This document shows, piece by piece, positions 11,043-18,982 of a stretch of 64,000 nt of DNA. A program made the position numbers and the translations under genes. Positions within the stretch are counted from its first letter, which is position 1; each line of letters begins with the position of its first letter. The notes below the pieces were generated by a model. That model saw only the letters and a list, made by a program, of their open reading frames with translations, had not been told where the DNA came from and did no database searches. Origin of the DNA: Comamonas sp. JUb58 (GTDB lineage Bacteria > Pseudomonadota > Gammaproteobacteria > Burkholderiales > Burkholderiaceae_C). The stretch spans positions 1 through 64,000 of the forward strand of contig NZ_SOAL01000022.1 in the NCBI RefSeq assembly GCF_004364775.1. The letters are read 5' to 3'.

Positions 11043-11056
11043 CTACGTCTGCTCTG

Positions 11057-12280
11057 TCAGGGCTGGGCCGCTGCAAAGCCATGGCGTTTGGCCAGCAGCA
11101 CCACCGCCAGGCTCAGCAGCATCAGCAGCAGCACCGCTGGTGAGAAAGCCGCTACTCCCCACTGCGCCAGCAATACGCCACCAGCCATGCCGCCCCCGGC
11201 AATGGCCAGGTTCCATGAGGTCACCAGCATCGACTGCGCCACATCGGCTGCCGGCCCTGCACTCTTGGCCAAGGCCGTTTGTAGCAACGGCGGCAGCCCC
11301 CCAAAACCCAGGCCCCAGACGGCCACCGCCAGGTAGACGGCAGCGGGCAACTGCATCGCCAAGGCCAGCAACACAGCACCCAACAGGAACAGGCCCGTGC
11401 TCGCCAGGCTCAGCGCACGCAGATGGCGGTCAATCAGCAGGCCGGTGATCCAGATGCTGAGCACCGACATCAGCCCAAACACCAGCAGCACGCGGTCGAT
11501 CTGCGCGCCCAGATCTGCCGGCGCAAGCAGGGGCGCGATATAGGTGTAGAGCAGGTTGTGCGCCAGCACATAGGCCAGCACCACCAGCAGCACTGGCCGC
11601 ACCCCAGGCAGGCGGAAGACCTGGCCCAACCCAAAGGACTGGCCAGCAGGCTGGCCGGCAAAATCGGGCAGGCGCAGTTGCACCCAGGCCATCAGCAGCA
11701 GCGCCAGCACGCTCATGCTGGCAAAGCACAGGCGCCAGCCCAGGTGCTGGCCCATCCAGGTGCCCAGCGGCAGGCCCAGCGAAAGCGCCAGCGGCGCGCC
11801 CAGCATCGCAATCGCAATGGCGCGCCCGCTTTGGTGGGGCGGCACCATGCGCGTGGCATAGCCGGCCAGCAAGGCCCAGAGCAGGCCTGCCGCCACCCCC
11901 GCCACAAAGCGCGCCAGCAAGGTGAGCGCATAGCTGCCCGACACCGTGGTGATGCTGTTGGCCAGCACAAAGCCCGCCAACGCCGCCAGCAGCAAGGGCT
12001 TGCGGCGCATGCGCTGGGTGGCCGCCGTCAGCGGTATCGCCGCCACCAGGGAGCCAATCGCATACAGGCTGACCAGCTGGCCGGCCATGGACTGCGACAC
12101 CCCCAGCCCGGCGCTGATCTGCGGCAGCAATCCGGCCGGCAAGGCCTCCGTCAGGATGGTGACAAAGCCCGCCAGTGCCAGCGCCAGCAGCGATGCCAGC
12201 GGCAGGCCGCTGCTATGGGGTGGGCAGCTGGATTCAGGATGGGGGGATAGGTGGGAGGAGAGCGAAGAAGAATCTGCCAT
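11057..12280 (-). CDS. MFS transporter, AraJ/sugar-efflux type
   Basis: About 407 residues from MADSSSL at 12280, with about 12 hydrophobic segments. The first membrane segment carries FVTILTEALPAGLLPQIS, typical of the AraJ/YdhP efflux subfamily, followed by the motif-A-like RMRRKPLLL and the motif-C-like MLGAPLALSLGLPLGTWMG. The frame is open 11 codons further up. Family members export sugars or drugs by proton exchange; the substrate is unknown here. The C-terminus is near the TonB receptor terminator. Confidence 0.9.
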   Translation of the reverse strand: MADSSSLSSHLSPHPESSCPPHSSGLPLASLLALALAGFVTILTEALPAGLLPQISAGLGVSQSMAGQLVSLYAIGSLVAAIPLTAATQRMRRKPLLLAALAGFVLANSITTVSGSYALTLLARFVAGVAAGLLWALLAGYATRMVPPHQSGRAIAIAMLGAPLALSLGLPLGTWMGQHLGWRLCFASMSVLALLLMAWVQLRLPDFAGQPAGQSFGLGQVFRLPGVRPVLLVVLAYVLAHNLLYTYIAPLLAPADLGAQIDRVLLVFGLMSVLSIWITGLLIDRHLRALSLASTGLFLLGAVLLALAMQLPAAVYLAVAVWGLGFGGLPPLLQTALAKSAGPAADVAQSMLVTSWNLAIAGGGMAGGVLLAQWGVAAFSPAVLLLMLLSLAVVLLAKRHGFAAAQP

Positions 12281-12509
12281 GGCGCTACGCGAAGGTCCTG
12301 TACAAACCCGCACAGGCCAAGGGCCGCTGGCGGGTGAAAAACATCAGCCGCCATGGTGCAGCGATTGCCACAGCAAGACAATCAGGCCGAGATTCAGAAC
12401 ATATCGGACAGAAATGTCCGCAATCCAGCAGTAGTCAGCGGCCACCTATGGCGTGAAGGACTCTTCTCTTGGTGTGTACTGCCCATGCGCCCAAGCAGCG
12501 CCAACACCG

Positions 12510-13361
12510 TTAAAGCGGCGCGTCGCCTGTGCTGATCGGCTCGCCTTCTGCATCTTTCGCATCTTTGGCAATGTGCGGCGCATGCCAGCCCATTTTTTGC
12601 GAGATCGCCGCGCTGGCGGTTTTCAGCAAGCTGCGGTAGTAGTGCGGCGTGTCGGCGCCGCAGCGCATGATGGGAAAGGACACCGACAGCGCGGCAATCA
12701 CATGGCCAAAGCGGTCAAACACGGGCACCGCGATGCAGCGCAGACCGGGTTCGGCCTCCTCGTCGTCCTCTGCCACCTCTTGGGCGCGCACGCGGGGCAG
12801 GATGTCCATCACAGCATCGACGGAGCTCAAGGTTCGGGGCGTGAACAGCTTGAGCGGCTGCGACGACAGAAGGCTCTGCGCCTGCTCGGCAGGCATAAAG
12901 GCCAGCAGCACCTTGCCAATGGCGGTGCTGTGCAAGGGCTTGCGCCGGCCAATGCGCGACTGCATGCGCAGTCCAAAATCCGATTCGATCTTGTGGATGT
13001 AGATGATCGCGTCTTCATCGAGCGCGCCCAGGTGGATGGTCTCGCGGGTCAGCGCGCCCAGGCGGCGCATTTCCTCATCGGCCTCGCGCACCAGGTCGGT
13101 GTTCTCCAGCGCCTTACCGCCCAGCTCAAACAGCCGCAAGGTGGCGCGGTACAGCTCCGATTCGCCATCCTGCGCCACATAGCCCAGGGCCTTGAGGGTT
13201 TGCAGCAGGCGGTGCACGGAGGACTTGGACAGCGACAGCTGCTGGGCCAGCGCGGTCACGCTGACATCGCGCTGGTTGCCCAGGCATTCCAGAATGGCAA
13301 AGGCTTTCTCCACCGCGGCGACGGTGTCGGTCTTGTCCATGGCTGCGGGGCTCTCGCTCAT
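12510..13361 (-). CDS. IclR-family transcriptional regulator (KdgR-like)
   Basis: 283 residues from the ATG at 13361, preceded by AAGGACGG; the longer open frame upstream overlaps kduD's shadow and lacks homology. The N-terminal winged helix (AVEKAFAILECL, SVTALAQQLSLSKSSVHRLLQTLKALGYV) is followed by the IclR effector domain (RIGRRKPLHSTAIGKVLLAFMP, LRCIAVPVFDRFGHVIAALSVS). It is encoded just after kduD in the same direction. The gap between kduD and kdgT contains GGAAC-N3-GTTCC palindromes of IclR type, so it probably controls this locus and responds to a ketodeoxy sugar acid. Confidence 0.92.
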   Translation of the reverse strand: MSESPAAMDKTDTVAAVEKAFAILECLGNQRDVSVTALAQQLSLSKSSVHRLLQTLKALGYVAQDGESELYRATLRLFELGGKALENTDLVREADEEMRRLGALTRETIHLGALDEDAIIYIHKIESDFGLRMQSRIGRRKPLHSTAIGKVLLAFMPAEQAQSLLSSQPLKLFTPRTLSSVDAVMDILPRVRAQEVAEDDEEAEPGLRCIAVPVFDRFGHVIAALSVSFPIMRCGADTPHYYRSLLKTASAAISQKMGWHAPHIAKDAKDAEGEPISTGDAPL

Positions 13362-13402
13362 CGGTCCGTCCTTCTGTGTTGGGCTGTGGTGGATGGGCTC
13401 GA

Positions 13403-14230
13403 TTATCGGGCCAGCCAGCCGCCATCGACAGCCAAGGTATGGCCGTTCACATAATCGGCCGCGCTGGAGGCCAAAAACACCGCCGCACCGCCCAGGTCTG
13501 CTGGCTGCCCCCAGCGCCCGGCGGGGATGCGCTGCAGGATCTCGCCCGCGCGGCCGGCGTCCTGGCGCAGCGCCTCGGTGTTGTTGGTCTCGATATAGCC
13601 CGGCGCAATCGCATTCACATTGATGCCCTTGGCGGCCCATTCATTGGCCATCAGGCGCGTGAGGCCCAGCACACCGCTCTTGGCTGCCGTATAGGAAGGC
13701 ACACGCACGCCCCCCTGGAAAGACAGCAGCGATGCGATATGGATGATCTTGCCGCCGCGCCACTGCGCACCCTGCTGCGCGGCGCAGTCCAGCATATGGC
13801 GCGCCACCGCCTGCGACAGAAAGAACAGGCTTTTGAGGTTGGTGTTCATCACCGCATCCCAGTCCTCTTCGCTGAAGTCCAAGGCATCCGCACGGCGAAT
13901 GATGCCGGCATTGTTCACCAGGATGTCGACCTGGCCCACCGCTGCCAGCACCTGGGCTAGGACATCGGCCATCGCCTCCGTACGCGACAGATCTGCCTGT
14001 ACCGGCACAAATCTGCGCCCCAGCTCCTGCACCTGCGCGGCCGTCTCGCTGGCATCGCTGCGATTGAGCCCGACGATATCGGCCCCCGCTTGCGCCAGCG
14101 CCACCGCAATGCCCGCGCCAATCCCGGTATTGCAGCCCGTCACCAATGCCACGCGGCCCTGCAGATCGAAAGGGTGGCGAGGGCTGGATGGGGCCGTAAC
14201 AGGCACATGGGCGATGGAGGGATGGGACAT
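13403..14230 (-). CDS. kduD: 2-dehydro-3-deoxy-D-gluconate 5-dehydrogenase KduD (SDR family)
   Basis: 275 residues. Interconverts 3-deoxy-D-glycero-2,5-hexodiulosonate and 2-keto-3-deoxygluconate with NAD(H) in pectin and uronate breakdown. It has the SDR cofactor motif TGCNTGIGAG, NNAG, the catalytic SYTAAKSG, and the KduD-specific blocks RRADALDFSEEDWD, ASLLSFQGGVRVPSYTA and SADYVNGHTLAVDGGWLAR, which parallel the E. coli enzyme closely. The N-terminus has about 20 extra residues. It is divergent from kdgT and co-directional with the IclR gene 41 bp downstream. Confidence 0.92.
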   Translation of the reverse strand: MSHPSIAHVPVTAPSSPRHPFDLQGRVALVTGCNTGIGAGIAVALAQAGADIVGLNRSDASETAAQVQELGRRFVPVQADLSRTEAMADVLAQVLAAVGQVDILVNNAGIIRRADALDFSEEDWDAVMNTNLKSLFFLSQAVARHMLDCAAQQGAQWRGGKIIHIASLLSFQGGVRVPSYTAAKSGVLGLTRLMANEWAAKGINVNAIAPGYIETNNTEALRQDAGRAGEILQRIPAGRWGQPADLGGAAVFLASSAADYVNGHTLAVDGGWLAR

Positions 14231-14323
14231 GAAACCGGGGGATAGATGGGATCAAAAACAGCCAGCCCAGGAAGCGGCCAGCCAAGAGATATGGCAACCA
14301 TTGGAACACAATCTTAATTTTCT

Positions 14324-14336
14324 GGAACTATGTTCC
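14324..14336. promoter_or_regulatory. IclR/KdgR-like operator 1
   Basis: GGAACTATGTTCC, with 5-bp perfect arms and outer TTT/AAA symmetry, matches the GGAAC-N3-GTTCC pattern of many IclR-family operators. It lies between divergent kduD and kdgT, about 94 bp before the kduD start. Confidence 0.65.
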
Positions 14337-14399
14337 GTAAATTTTTATGAACAGAAATAGATAAAGGGTTTACCAGCTATTTTTCCATTTTGAATTTAT

Positions 14400-14412
14400 G
14401 GAACACTGTCCC
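14400..14412. promoter_or_regulatory. IclR/KdgR-like operator 2
   Basis: GGAACACTGTCCC, a one-mismatch copy of the same palindrome, lies 76 bp downstream of the first site and about 76 bp before the kdgT start. Two spaced sites suggest repression of both arms, or looping. A half-site (TTGGAACACAA) is also present near 14301. Confidence 0.5.
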
Positions 14413-14487
14413 GGTTGCTTCGATAGTCATCGGACAACACCTCTACAAGCGATAACAAATTCATCACCAAAGTGTGAGGAGCGAGAC

Positions 14488-15519
14488 ATGGAAATCCAGA
14501 AAACCATTGAGCGTGTGCCCGGCGGGCTCATGCTGATCCCCCTGCTGCTGGGCGCCTGCGTGCACACCTTTGCACCGGATGCCGGCAAGTACTTTGGCTC
14601 GTTCACCAACGGGCTGATGACCGGCACCGTGCCCATCCTGGCGGTCTGGTTCTTTTGCATGGGAGCGACGATCAACCTCAAGGCGACGGGCATCGTGCTG
14701 AAAAAATCCGGAACCTTGGTGCTGACCAAAATTCTGGTGGCCTGGGTCGTGGCCATGGTGGCCACGCGTTTTCTTCCCGCAGGCGGTATCCAGACAGGGT
14801 TGTTCACCGGCCTGTCGGTGCTGGCCCTGGTCACCGCGATGGACATGACCAATGGCGGCCTCTATGCCGCGCTGATGCAGCAGTACGGCACGCAAGAGGA
14901 GGCAGGCGCCTTTGTGCTCACCTCCATCGAGTCGGGCCCGCTGGTCAGCATGCTGATCCTGGGCGCCACCGGCGTGGCGGTGTTTGAGCCGCGCTTATTT
15001 GCCGGCGCGGTGCTGCCGTTTCTGATCGGCTTTGCACTGGGCAACCTGGATGCCAACCTGCGCGAGTTCTTTGGCCGCTGCGTGCACCCGCTGATCCCCT
15101 CCTTCGGCTTTGCGCTGGGCTGCTCGATTGATCTGGGCGTCATCGCCAAGAGCGGCTTTACCGGCGTCTTTGTCGGCGTGGCCGTCATCATCGTCACCGG
15201 CATTCCGCTGATCCTGGCGGACAAGTTCATTGGTGGCGGCAATGGCACGGCCGGGCTGGCCGCCTCATCCACGGCCGGTGCTGCCGTCGCCAATCCGCAA
15301 ATCATTGGCACCATGGTGCCCGAGCTCAAGTCCATGGCCGATTCGGCCACGGCCATCACCGCCACGGCTTGCCTGTTGACCGCCATTCTGGTGCCCATCC
15401 TCACCGCCATGTGGGCGCACAAGTATGGCCGCCGCCCACAGACAACGGCAACCGCCCCCAGCCCGGCAACCAGTGCCGCCGGCAGCCCGCCCAAGCTGGC
15501 CCAGGACGGGCACTTCTAA
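14488..15519 (+). CDS. kdgT: 2-keto-3-deoxygluconate permease KdgT
   Basis: 343 residues with about 10 membrane segments. Imports 2-keto-3-deoxygluconate or a related ketodeoxy acid by proton symport. Characteristic blocks are [16 protein letters not shown] near the N-terminus, [23 protein letters not shown] in part, [18 protein letters not shown], and [15 protein letters not shown]. The ATG at 14488 follows a GTGAGGAG ribosome site; the frame further upstream covers the operator region. First gene of the plus-strand sugar-acid operon. The C-terminal 25 residues are a low-complexity tail. Confidence 0.92.
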   Translation: MEIQKTIERVPGGLMLIPLLLGACVHTFAPDAGKYFGSFTNGLMTGTVPILAVWFFCMGATINLKATGIVLKKSGTLVLTKILVAWVVAMVATRFLPAGGIQTGLFTGLSVLALVTAMDMTNGGLYAALMQQYGTQEEAGAFVLTSIESGPLVSMLILGATGVAVFEPRLFAGAVLPFLIGFALGNLDANLREFFGRCVHPLIPSFGFALGCSIDLGVIAKSGFTGVFVGVAVIIVTGIPLILADKFIGGGNGTAGLAASSTAGAAVANPQIIGTMVPELKSMADSATAITATACLLTAILVPILTAMWAHKYGRRPQTTATAPSPATSAAGSPPKLAQDGHF

Positions 15520-15539
15520 ACCCGCAGCGCTTTCCCCCC

Positions 15540-15572
15540 GCCCGGCTGCGCTGACCTGCGGCGCAGCCGGGC
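15540..15572 (+). other. Intercistronic GC-rich hairpin after kdgT
   Basis: A 12-bp stem (GCCCGGCTGCGC and complement) with a 9-nt loop lies 20 bp after the kdgT stop. There is no T run, so it is more likely a message-stability or attenuation element between kdgT and the dehydrogenase gene than a full terminator. Confidence 0.55.
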
Positions 15573-15603
15573 CTGTTGATAGTTGATGAATAGGACTGAC
15601 TCC

Positions 15604-16365
15604 ATGACCCAATCTTCCGTCTCCACCGGCCGCCTGGCAGGCAAGGTGGCCCTGGTGACCGCAGCGGCGCAAGGCATTGGCCGCGCCAGCGCCGAGCGCC
15701 TGGCAGCCGAAGGTGCCCGCGTGATTGCCACCGACTTGCACATCGGCCCGCTGGCAGGCTCCGGCCTGGATGCGCGCCAGCTCGATGTGCGCGACAGCAC
15801 CCAGATCCAGACCCTGGCCGAGGTGCTCGGACCCATCGACATCCTCTTCAACTGCGCAGGCTTTGTGCATGCCGGCAGCGTGCTCGAATGCAGCGAAGAG
15901 GACTGGGACTTTGCCTTTGACCTGAATGTCAAAGCCATGTACCGCAGCATCCGCGCCTTTTTGCCGGGCATGCTGCAGCGAGGCCAGGGCAGCATCATCA
16001 ATATGTCCTCGGCCGCCTCCAGCATCAAGGGCGTGCCCAACCGCTTTGCCTACAGCGCCTCCAAGGCGGCAGTCATAGGCATGACCAAGTCCATCGCCGC
16101 CGATTACTGCACCCGGGGCGTGCGCTGCAATGCCATCTGCCCGGGCACCGTCGATTCGCCCTCGCTGGGCCAGCGCATCGCCACCCAGGCGGCGCACGAT
16201 GGCCTGTCAGTCGACGCCGTGCGCGCTGCCTTCGTGGCCCGCCAGCCGATGGGCCGCGTCGGCAAGCCCGAAGAGATTGCCGCACTGGTGGCCTATCTGG
16301 CCTCGGACGAAGCAGCTTTCACCACGGGCCAGGCCCATGTGATTGATGGTGGCTGGTCCAACTGA
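15604..16365 (+). CDS. SDR dehydrogenase, 2-keto-3-deoxy-L-fuconate dehydrogenase-like
   Basis: 253 residues from the ATG at 15604 (AGGA upstream); seven extra codons are open to 15583. The NAD motif TAAAQGIGRA and the D-x-H after the second strand suggest NAD use; NCAG and the catalytic AYSASKAAV are present. The SIKGVPNRFAYSASK and CNAICPGTVDSPSL blocks resemble 2-keto-3-deoxy-L-fuconate 4-dehydrogenases. It would oxidise C4 of a 2-keto-3-deoxy acid to a 2,4-diketo acid, the substrate class of the next gene's hydrolase. The exact sugar is not resolved. Confidence 0.8.
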   Translation: MTQSSVSTGRLAGKVALVTAAAQGIGRASAERLAAEGARVIATDLHIGPLAGSGLDARQLDVRDSTQIQTLAEVLGPIDILFNCAGFVHAGSVLECSEEDWDFAFDLNVKAMYRSIRAFLPGMLQRGQGSIINMSSAASSIKGVPNRFAYSASKAAVIGMTKSIAADYCTRGVRCNAICPGTVDSPSLGQRIATQAAHDGLSVDAVRAAFVARQPMGRVGKPEEIAALVAYLASDEAAFTTGQAHVIDGGWSN

Positions 16366-16463
16366 GCCTGCCGCCCCAGCTAGATTTTTTCGCTGCGCGA
16401 CAGCACCCTGGCGGGCAGGCGCCTAGACTGGCGGCTGCCAGCCCTTGATCCTTTGGAGATGAC

Positions 16464-17309
16464 ATGAAATTACTGCGTTACGGCCCGGTGGGCCAGGAAA
16501 AGCCCGGCCTGCTCGACAGCAGCAACACCTTGCGCGACCTCTCCGGCGTGCTCAGCGATATTGAAGGCGCAGAGCTTGGCGATGCCGCCCTGGCCCGCCT
16601 GCGCGCAATCGACCCCAGCACCCTGCCAGCGGTGCCAGGCCAGCCCCGCATCGGCCCTTGCGTGGCGCGCGTGGGCAAGTTCATCTGCATCGGCCTCAAC
16701 TATGCCGACCATGCCGCTGAATCGGGCGCCGCCATCCCCACCGAGCCGGTGATCTTCAACAAATGGACCAGCGCCATCTGCGGCCCCAATGACGCGGTCG
16801 AAATCCCCCGTGGATCCACCAAGACCGACTGGGAAGTCGAGCTGGGCGTGGTCATCGGCAAGGCCGCCAAATACATCACCGAAGCCCAGGCGCTGGAGCA
16901 TGTGGCTGGCTACTGCGTGGTCAATGATGTGTCTGAGCGCGAATGGCAAATCGAACGCGGTGGCACCTGGGACAAGGGCAAGGGCTTTGACACCTTTGGC
17001 CCCATCGGCCCCTGGCTGGTGACGCGCGATGAAGTGCCAGACCCACAAAACCTGTCCATGTGGCTGGATGTGGATGGCAAGCGCTTCCAGAACGGCAACA
17101 CCAAGACGATGATCTTCACGGTCGCCCAGATCGTCGCCTACGTCAGCCAGTGCATGAGCCTGCAGCCGGGCGACATCATCTCGACCGGCACGCCTCCTGG
17201 CGTGGGCCTGGGCATCAAGCCCCAGCCCGTCTACCTGAAGGCCGGGCAGACCATGCGCCTGGGTATTGAAGGCTTGGGTGAGCAGCAGCAAACCACCGTC
17301 AACGCCTAA
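16464..17309 (+). CDS. FAH-family hydrolase, 2,4-diketo-3-deoxy acid hydrolase-like
   Basis: 281 residues, fumarylacetoacetate-hydrolase fold: N-terminal cap (1-65), then the catalytic domain with the metal-binding E-x-E (DWEVELGVVIG), GYCVVNDVSEREWQ, KGFDTFGPIGPWLV and the C-terminal DIISTGTPPGVGLG. Very similar arrangements are known for 2,4-diketo-3-deoxy-L-fuconate hydrolases, which release pyruvate plus a hydroxy acid. A GGAG ribosome site precedes the ATG. It completes a permease, dehydrogenase and hydrolase series. Confidence 0.85.
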   Translation: MKLLRYGPVGQEKPGLLDSSNTLRDLSGVLSDIEGAELGDAALARLRAIDPSTLPAVPGQPRIGPCVARVGKFICIGLNYADHAAESGAAIPTEPVIFNKWTSAICGPNDAVEIPRGSTKTDWEVELGVVIGKAAKYITEAQALEHVAGYCVVNDVSEREWQIERGGTWDKGKGFDTFGPIGPWLVTRDEVPDPQNLSMWLDVDGKRFQNGNTKTMIFTVAQIVAYVSQCMSLQPGDIISTGTPPGVGLGIKPQPVYLKAGQTMRLGIEGLGEQQQTTVNA

Positions 17310-17318
17310 CGAGACGCA

Positions 17319-17347
17319 GCACCCGGCGCCAGCGCGGCAACGGGTGC
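17319..17347 (+). terminator. Weak candidate terminator of the sugar-acid operon
   Basis: GCACCCG and CGGGTGC arms (7 bp) surround a GC-rich 15-nt loop 10 bp after the hydrolase stop. Only a short T/A stretch follows, so it is uncertain. Confidence 0.35.
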
Positions 17348-17497
17348 TTACAGATGGAAAAATCGCAGCAGCCATCGCCATAGATTTACACCATCAAAAC
17401 AGCCGCAACAGCTGATGTACAAAGCAACCATTGCTCATCTTTTGATACAGGATTTTCCGCTAAGCTGCCAGCATCGTTCACCACCCCACCCCCTGCC

Positions 17498-17803
17498 ATG
17501 AACCGTTTGTTGACCCCTTTGCTCACTGCGTTGGCGCTCTCCTGCCTGGCCGATGCCAGCTGGGCCCATGGCGGCGGCCACCGCCACCACCACCGCAAGG
17601 AACACAAGGAACAGTTCTGGGACGGCAACTGCAAGGTGGAGCGCAAGTGGAAGCGCAATGGCGAATACAAGGAAAAGCGCCGTTGCCATGACCGCCCGGC
17701 CGCCTACTACGCGCCGCAGCCGGCCTATGCGGCCCCGGTGCTGGTGGCGCCCCGCACCCCCGATGCGATTGTCATCAGCCCGCAGATCGTCATCCGCCCC
17801 TGA
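17498..17803 (+). CDS. Small secreted His-rich protein of unknown function
   Basis: 101 residues. Signal peptide (residues 1-23, cleavage after ASWA), followed by a histidine cluster (HGGGHRHHHRKEHKE), a basic W/K-rich segment with two cysteines (GNCKVERKWKRNGEYKEKRRC), and a Pro/Ala/Tyr-rich tail ending in VISPQIVIRP. The histidines could bind metals, but no family function is known to me. It stands alone between the sugar-acid operon and the peptidase gene. Confidence 0.75.
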   Translation: MNRLLTPLLTALALSCLADASWAHGGGHRHHHRKEHKEQFWDGNCKVERKWKRNGEYKEKRRCHDRPAAYYAPQPAYAAPVLVAPRTPDAIVISPQIVIRP

Positions 17804-17917
17804 CCGGCACGCGCTCGCACTCCTGCCCAACCATGTTTGCGGGCTGTCAGACACCTGCTTGACAGCCCGCTGTCTTTGCCGCTGCAGCTGCAAGCCCAGT
17901 TGGCCCACAATCGGGCC

Positions 17918-18940
17918 ATGTCCTCCTCCCCCCTCCCCATGGCTCCGGCCGGCTCCATCACCTTGGTGCAAGGCATCGAAGTGGGCCACTTCACAGACAC
18001 GCGCCGCCCCACCGGCTGCACGGCCATCCTGGCCAAGGCCGGGGCGGTAGGCGGCGTCGATGTGCGCGGCGCTGCACCCGGCACGCGCGAAACCGACTTA
18101 CTCCACCCCACCAACCTGGTCGAGCGCGTACACGCCATCATGCTGGCGGGCGGTAGCGCCTGGGGCCTGGATGCGGCCAGTGGCGCGATGCGCTGGCTGG
18201 AAGAGCAAGGCGTAGGCCTCGATATCTCCGTGGGCCGCATTCCACTGGTGCCTGCCGCCGTGCTGTTTGATGTGCTGGTGGGCGATATGCGCATCCGCCC
18301 CGATGCCCAGGCCGGCTATGCCGCCTGCCAGGCCGCCAGCAGCGCCATGCCCGCGCAAGGCAATGTGGGCGCCGGGGCCGGTGCAGCCGTGGGCAAGATC
18401 TTTGGCATCCAGCGCGCGATGAAGGGCGGCATCGGCACCGCGTCGGTCACCGTCGATGGTGTCACCGTGGGCGCCATCATTGCCTGCAATGCGCTGGGCG
18501 ATGTGCTGCACCCGGACACCGTCCAGGTGGTAGCCGGCGCGCGCACCAGCGATGGCTTGGGGCTCATTGACACGCGCCGCGCGCTGCTGCGCGGCGAGCC
18601 ACCCCAGCCACTGCTGGCAGGCACCAACACCACCATCGGCGTGATCGCCACCGACGCGACCATCACCAAGGCCCAGGCCAACCGCCTGGCGACGGTAGGC
18701 CACGACGGCCTGGCCCGCGCCATCAACCCGGTGCACACCATGTCGGACGGCGACACCTTGTTCTGCCTGGGCACGGGCGCTACCGGGCGCAGCCCCGGCA
18801 TGATGGTGCTGGCCACGATGGCTGCCGAGGCCGTCGCCCAGGCCACCTTGCAGGCGGTGCTGCATGCCAATCGTTTACAAATCGATGCCGGAGAAAACCA
18901 CAAGGCCTTGCACCTGCCCAGCGCGGCTGATTTACAGTAA
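17918..18940 (+). CDS. P1-family peptidase (DmpA/NylC-like Ntn hydrolase)
   Basis: 340 residues from the ATG at 17918; the open frame upstream lacks family features. It has the DmpA/P1 fold signatures: GIEVGHFTD, TGCTAILA, AGGSAWGLDAASG, IGTASVTVDGVTVGAIIACNALGDV, and the autocleavage region TNTTIGVIATDA, where the Asn-Thr bond would be cut to expose an N-terminal Thr nucleophile. Relatives are aminopeptidases acting on small or D/beta peptides and nylon oligomers. The natural substrate cannot be inferred. The next gene begins 42 bp downstream. Confidence 0.88.
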   Translation: MSSSPLPMAPAGSITLVQGIEVGHFTDTRRPTGCTAILAKAGAVGGVDVRGAAPGTRETDLLHPTNLVERVHAIMLAGGSAWGLDAASGAMRWLEEQGVGLDISVGRIPLVPAAVLFDVLVGDMRIRPDAQAGYAACQAASSAMPAQGNVGAGAGAAVGKIFGIQRAMKGGIGTASVTVDGVTVGAIIACNALGDVLHPDTVQVVAGARTSDGLGLIDTRRALLRGEPPQPLLAGTNTTIGVIATDATITKAQANRLATVGHDGLARAINPVHTMSDGDTLFCLGTGATGRSPGMMVLATMAAEAVAQATLQAVLHANRLQIDAGENHKALHLPSAADLQ

Positions 18941-18982
18941 GCGCCATTCCAACAGCGCTGCGCCGGCAGCCCGCCACACACC

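Noticed and set aside
13362..13640. N-terminal extension of the IclR regulator
   Set aside because: The extra 93 codons run antisense-like through the end of kduD in a different phase, and the ATG at 13361 has a good ribosome site.
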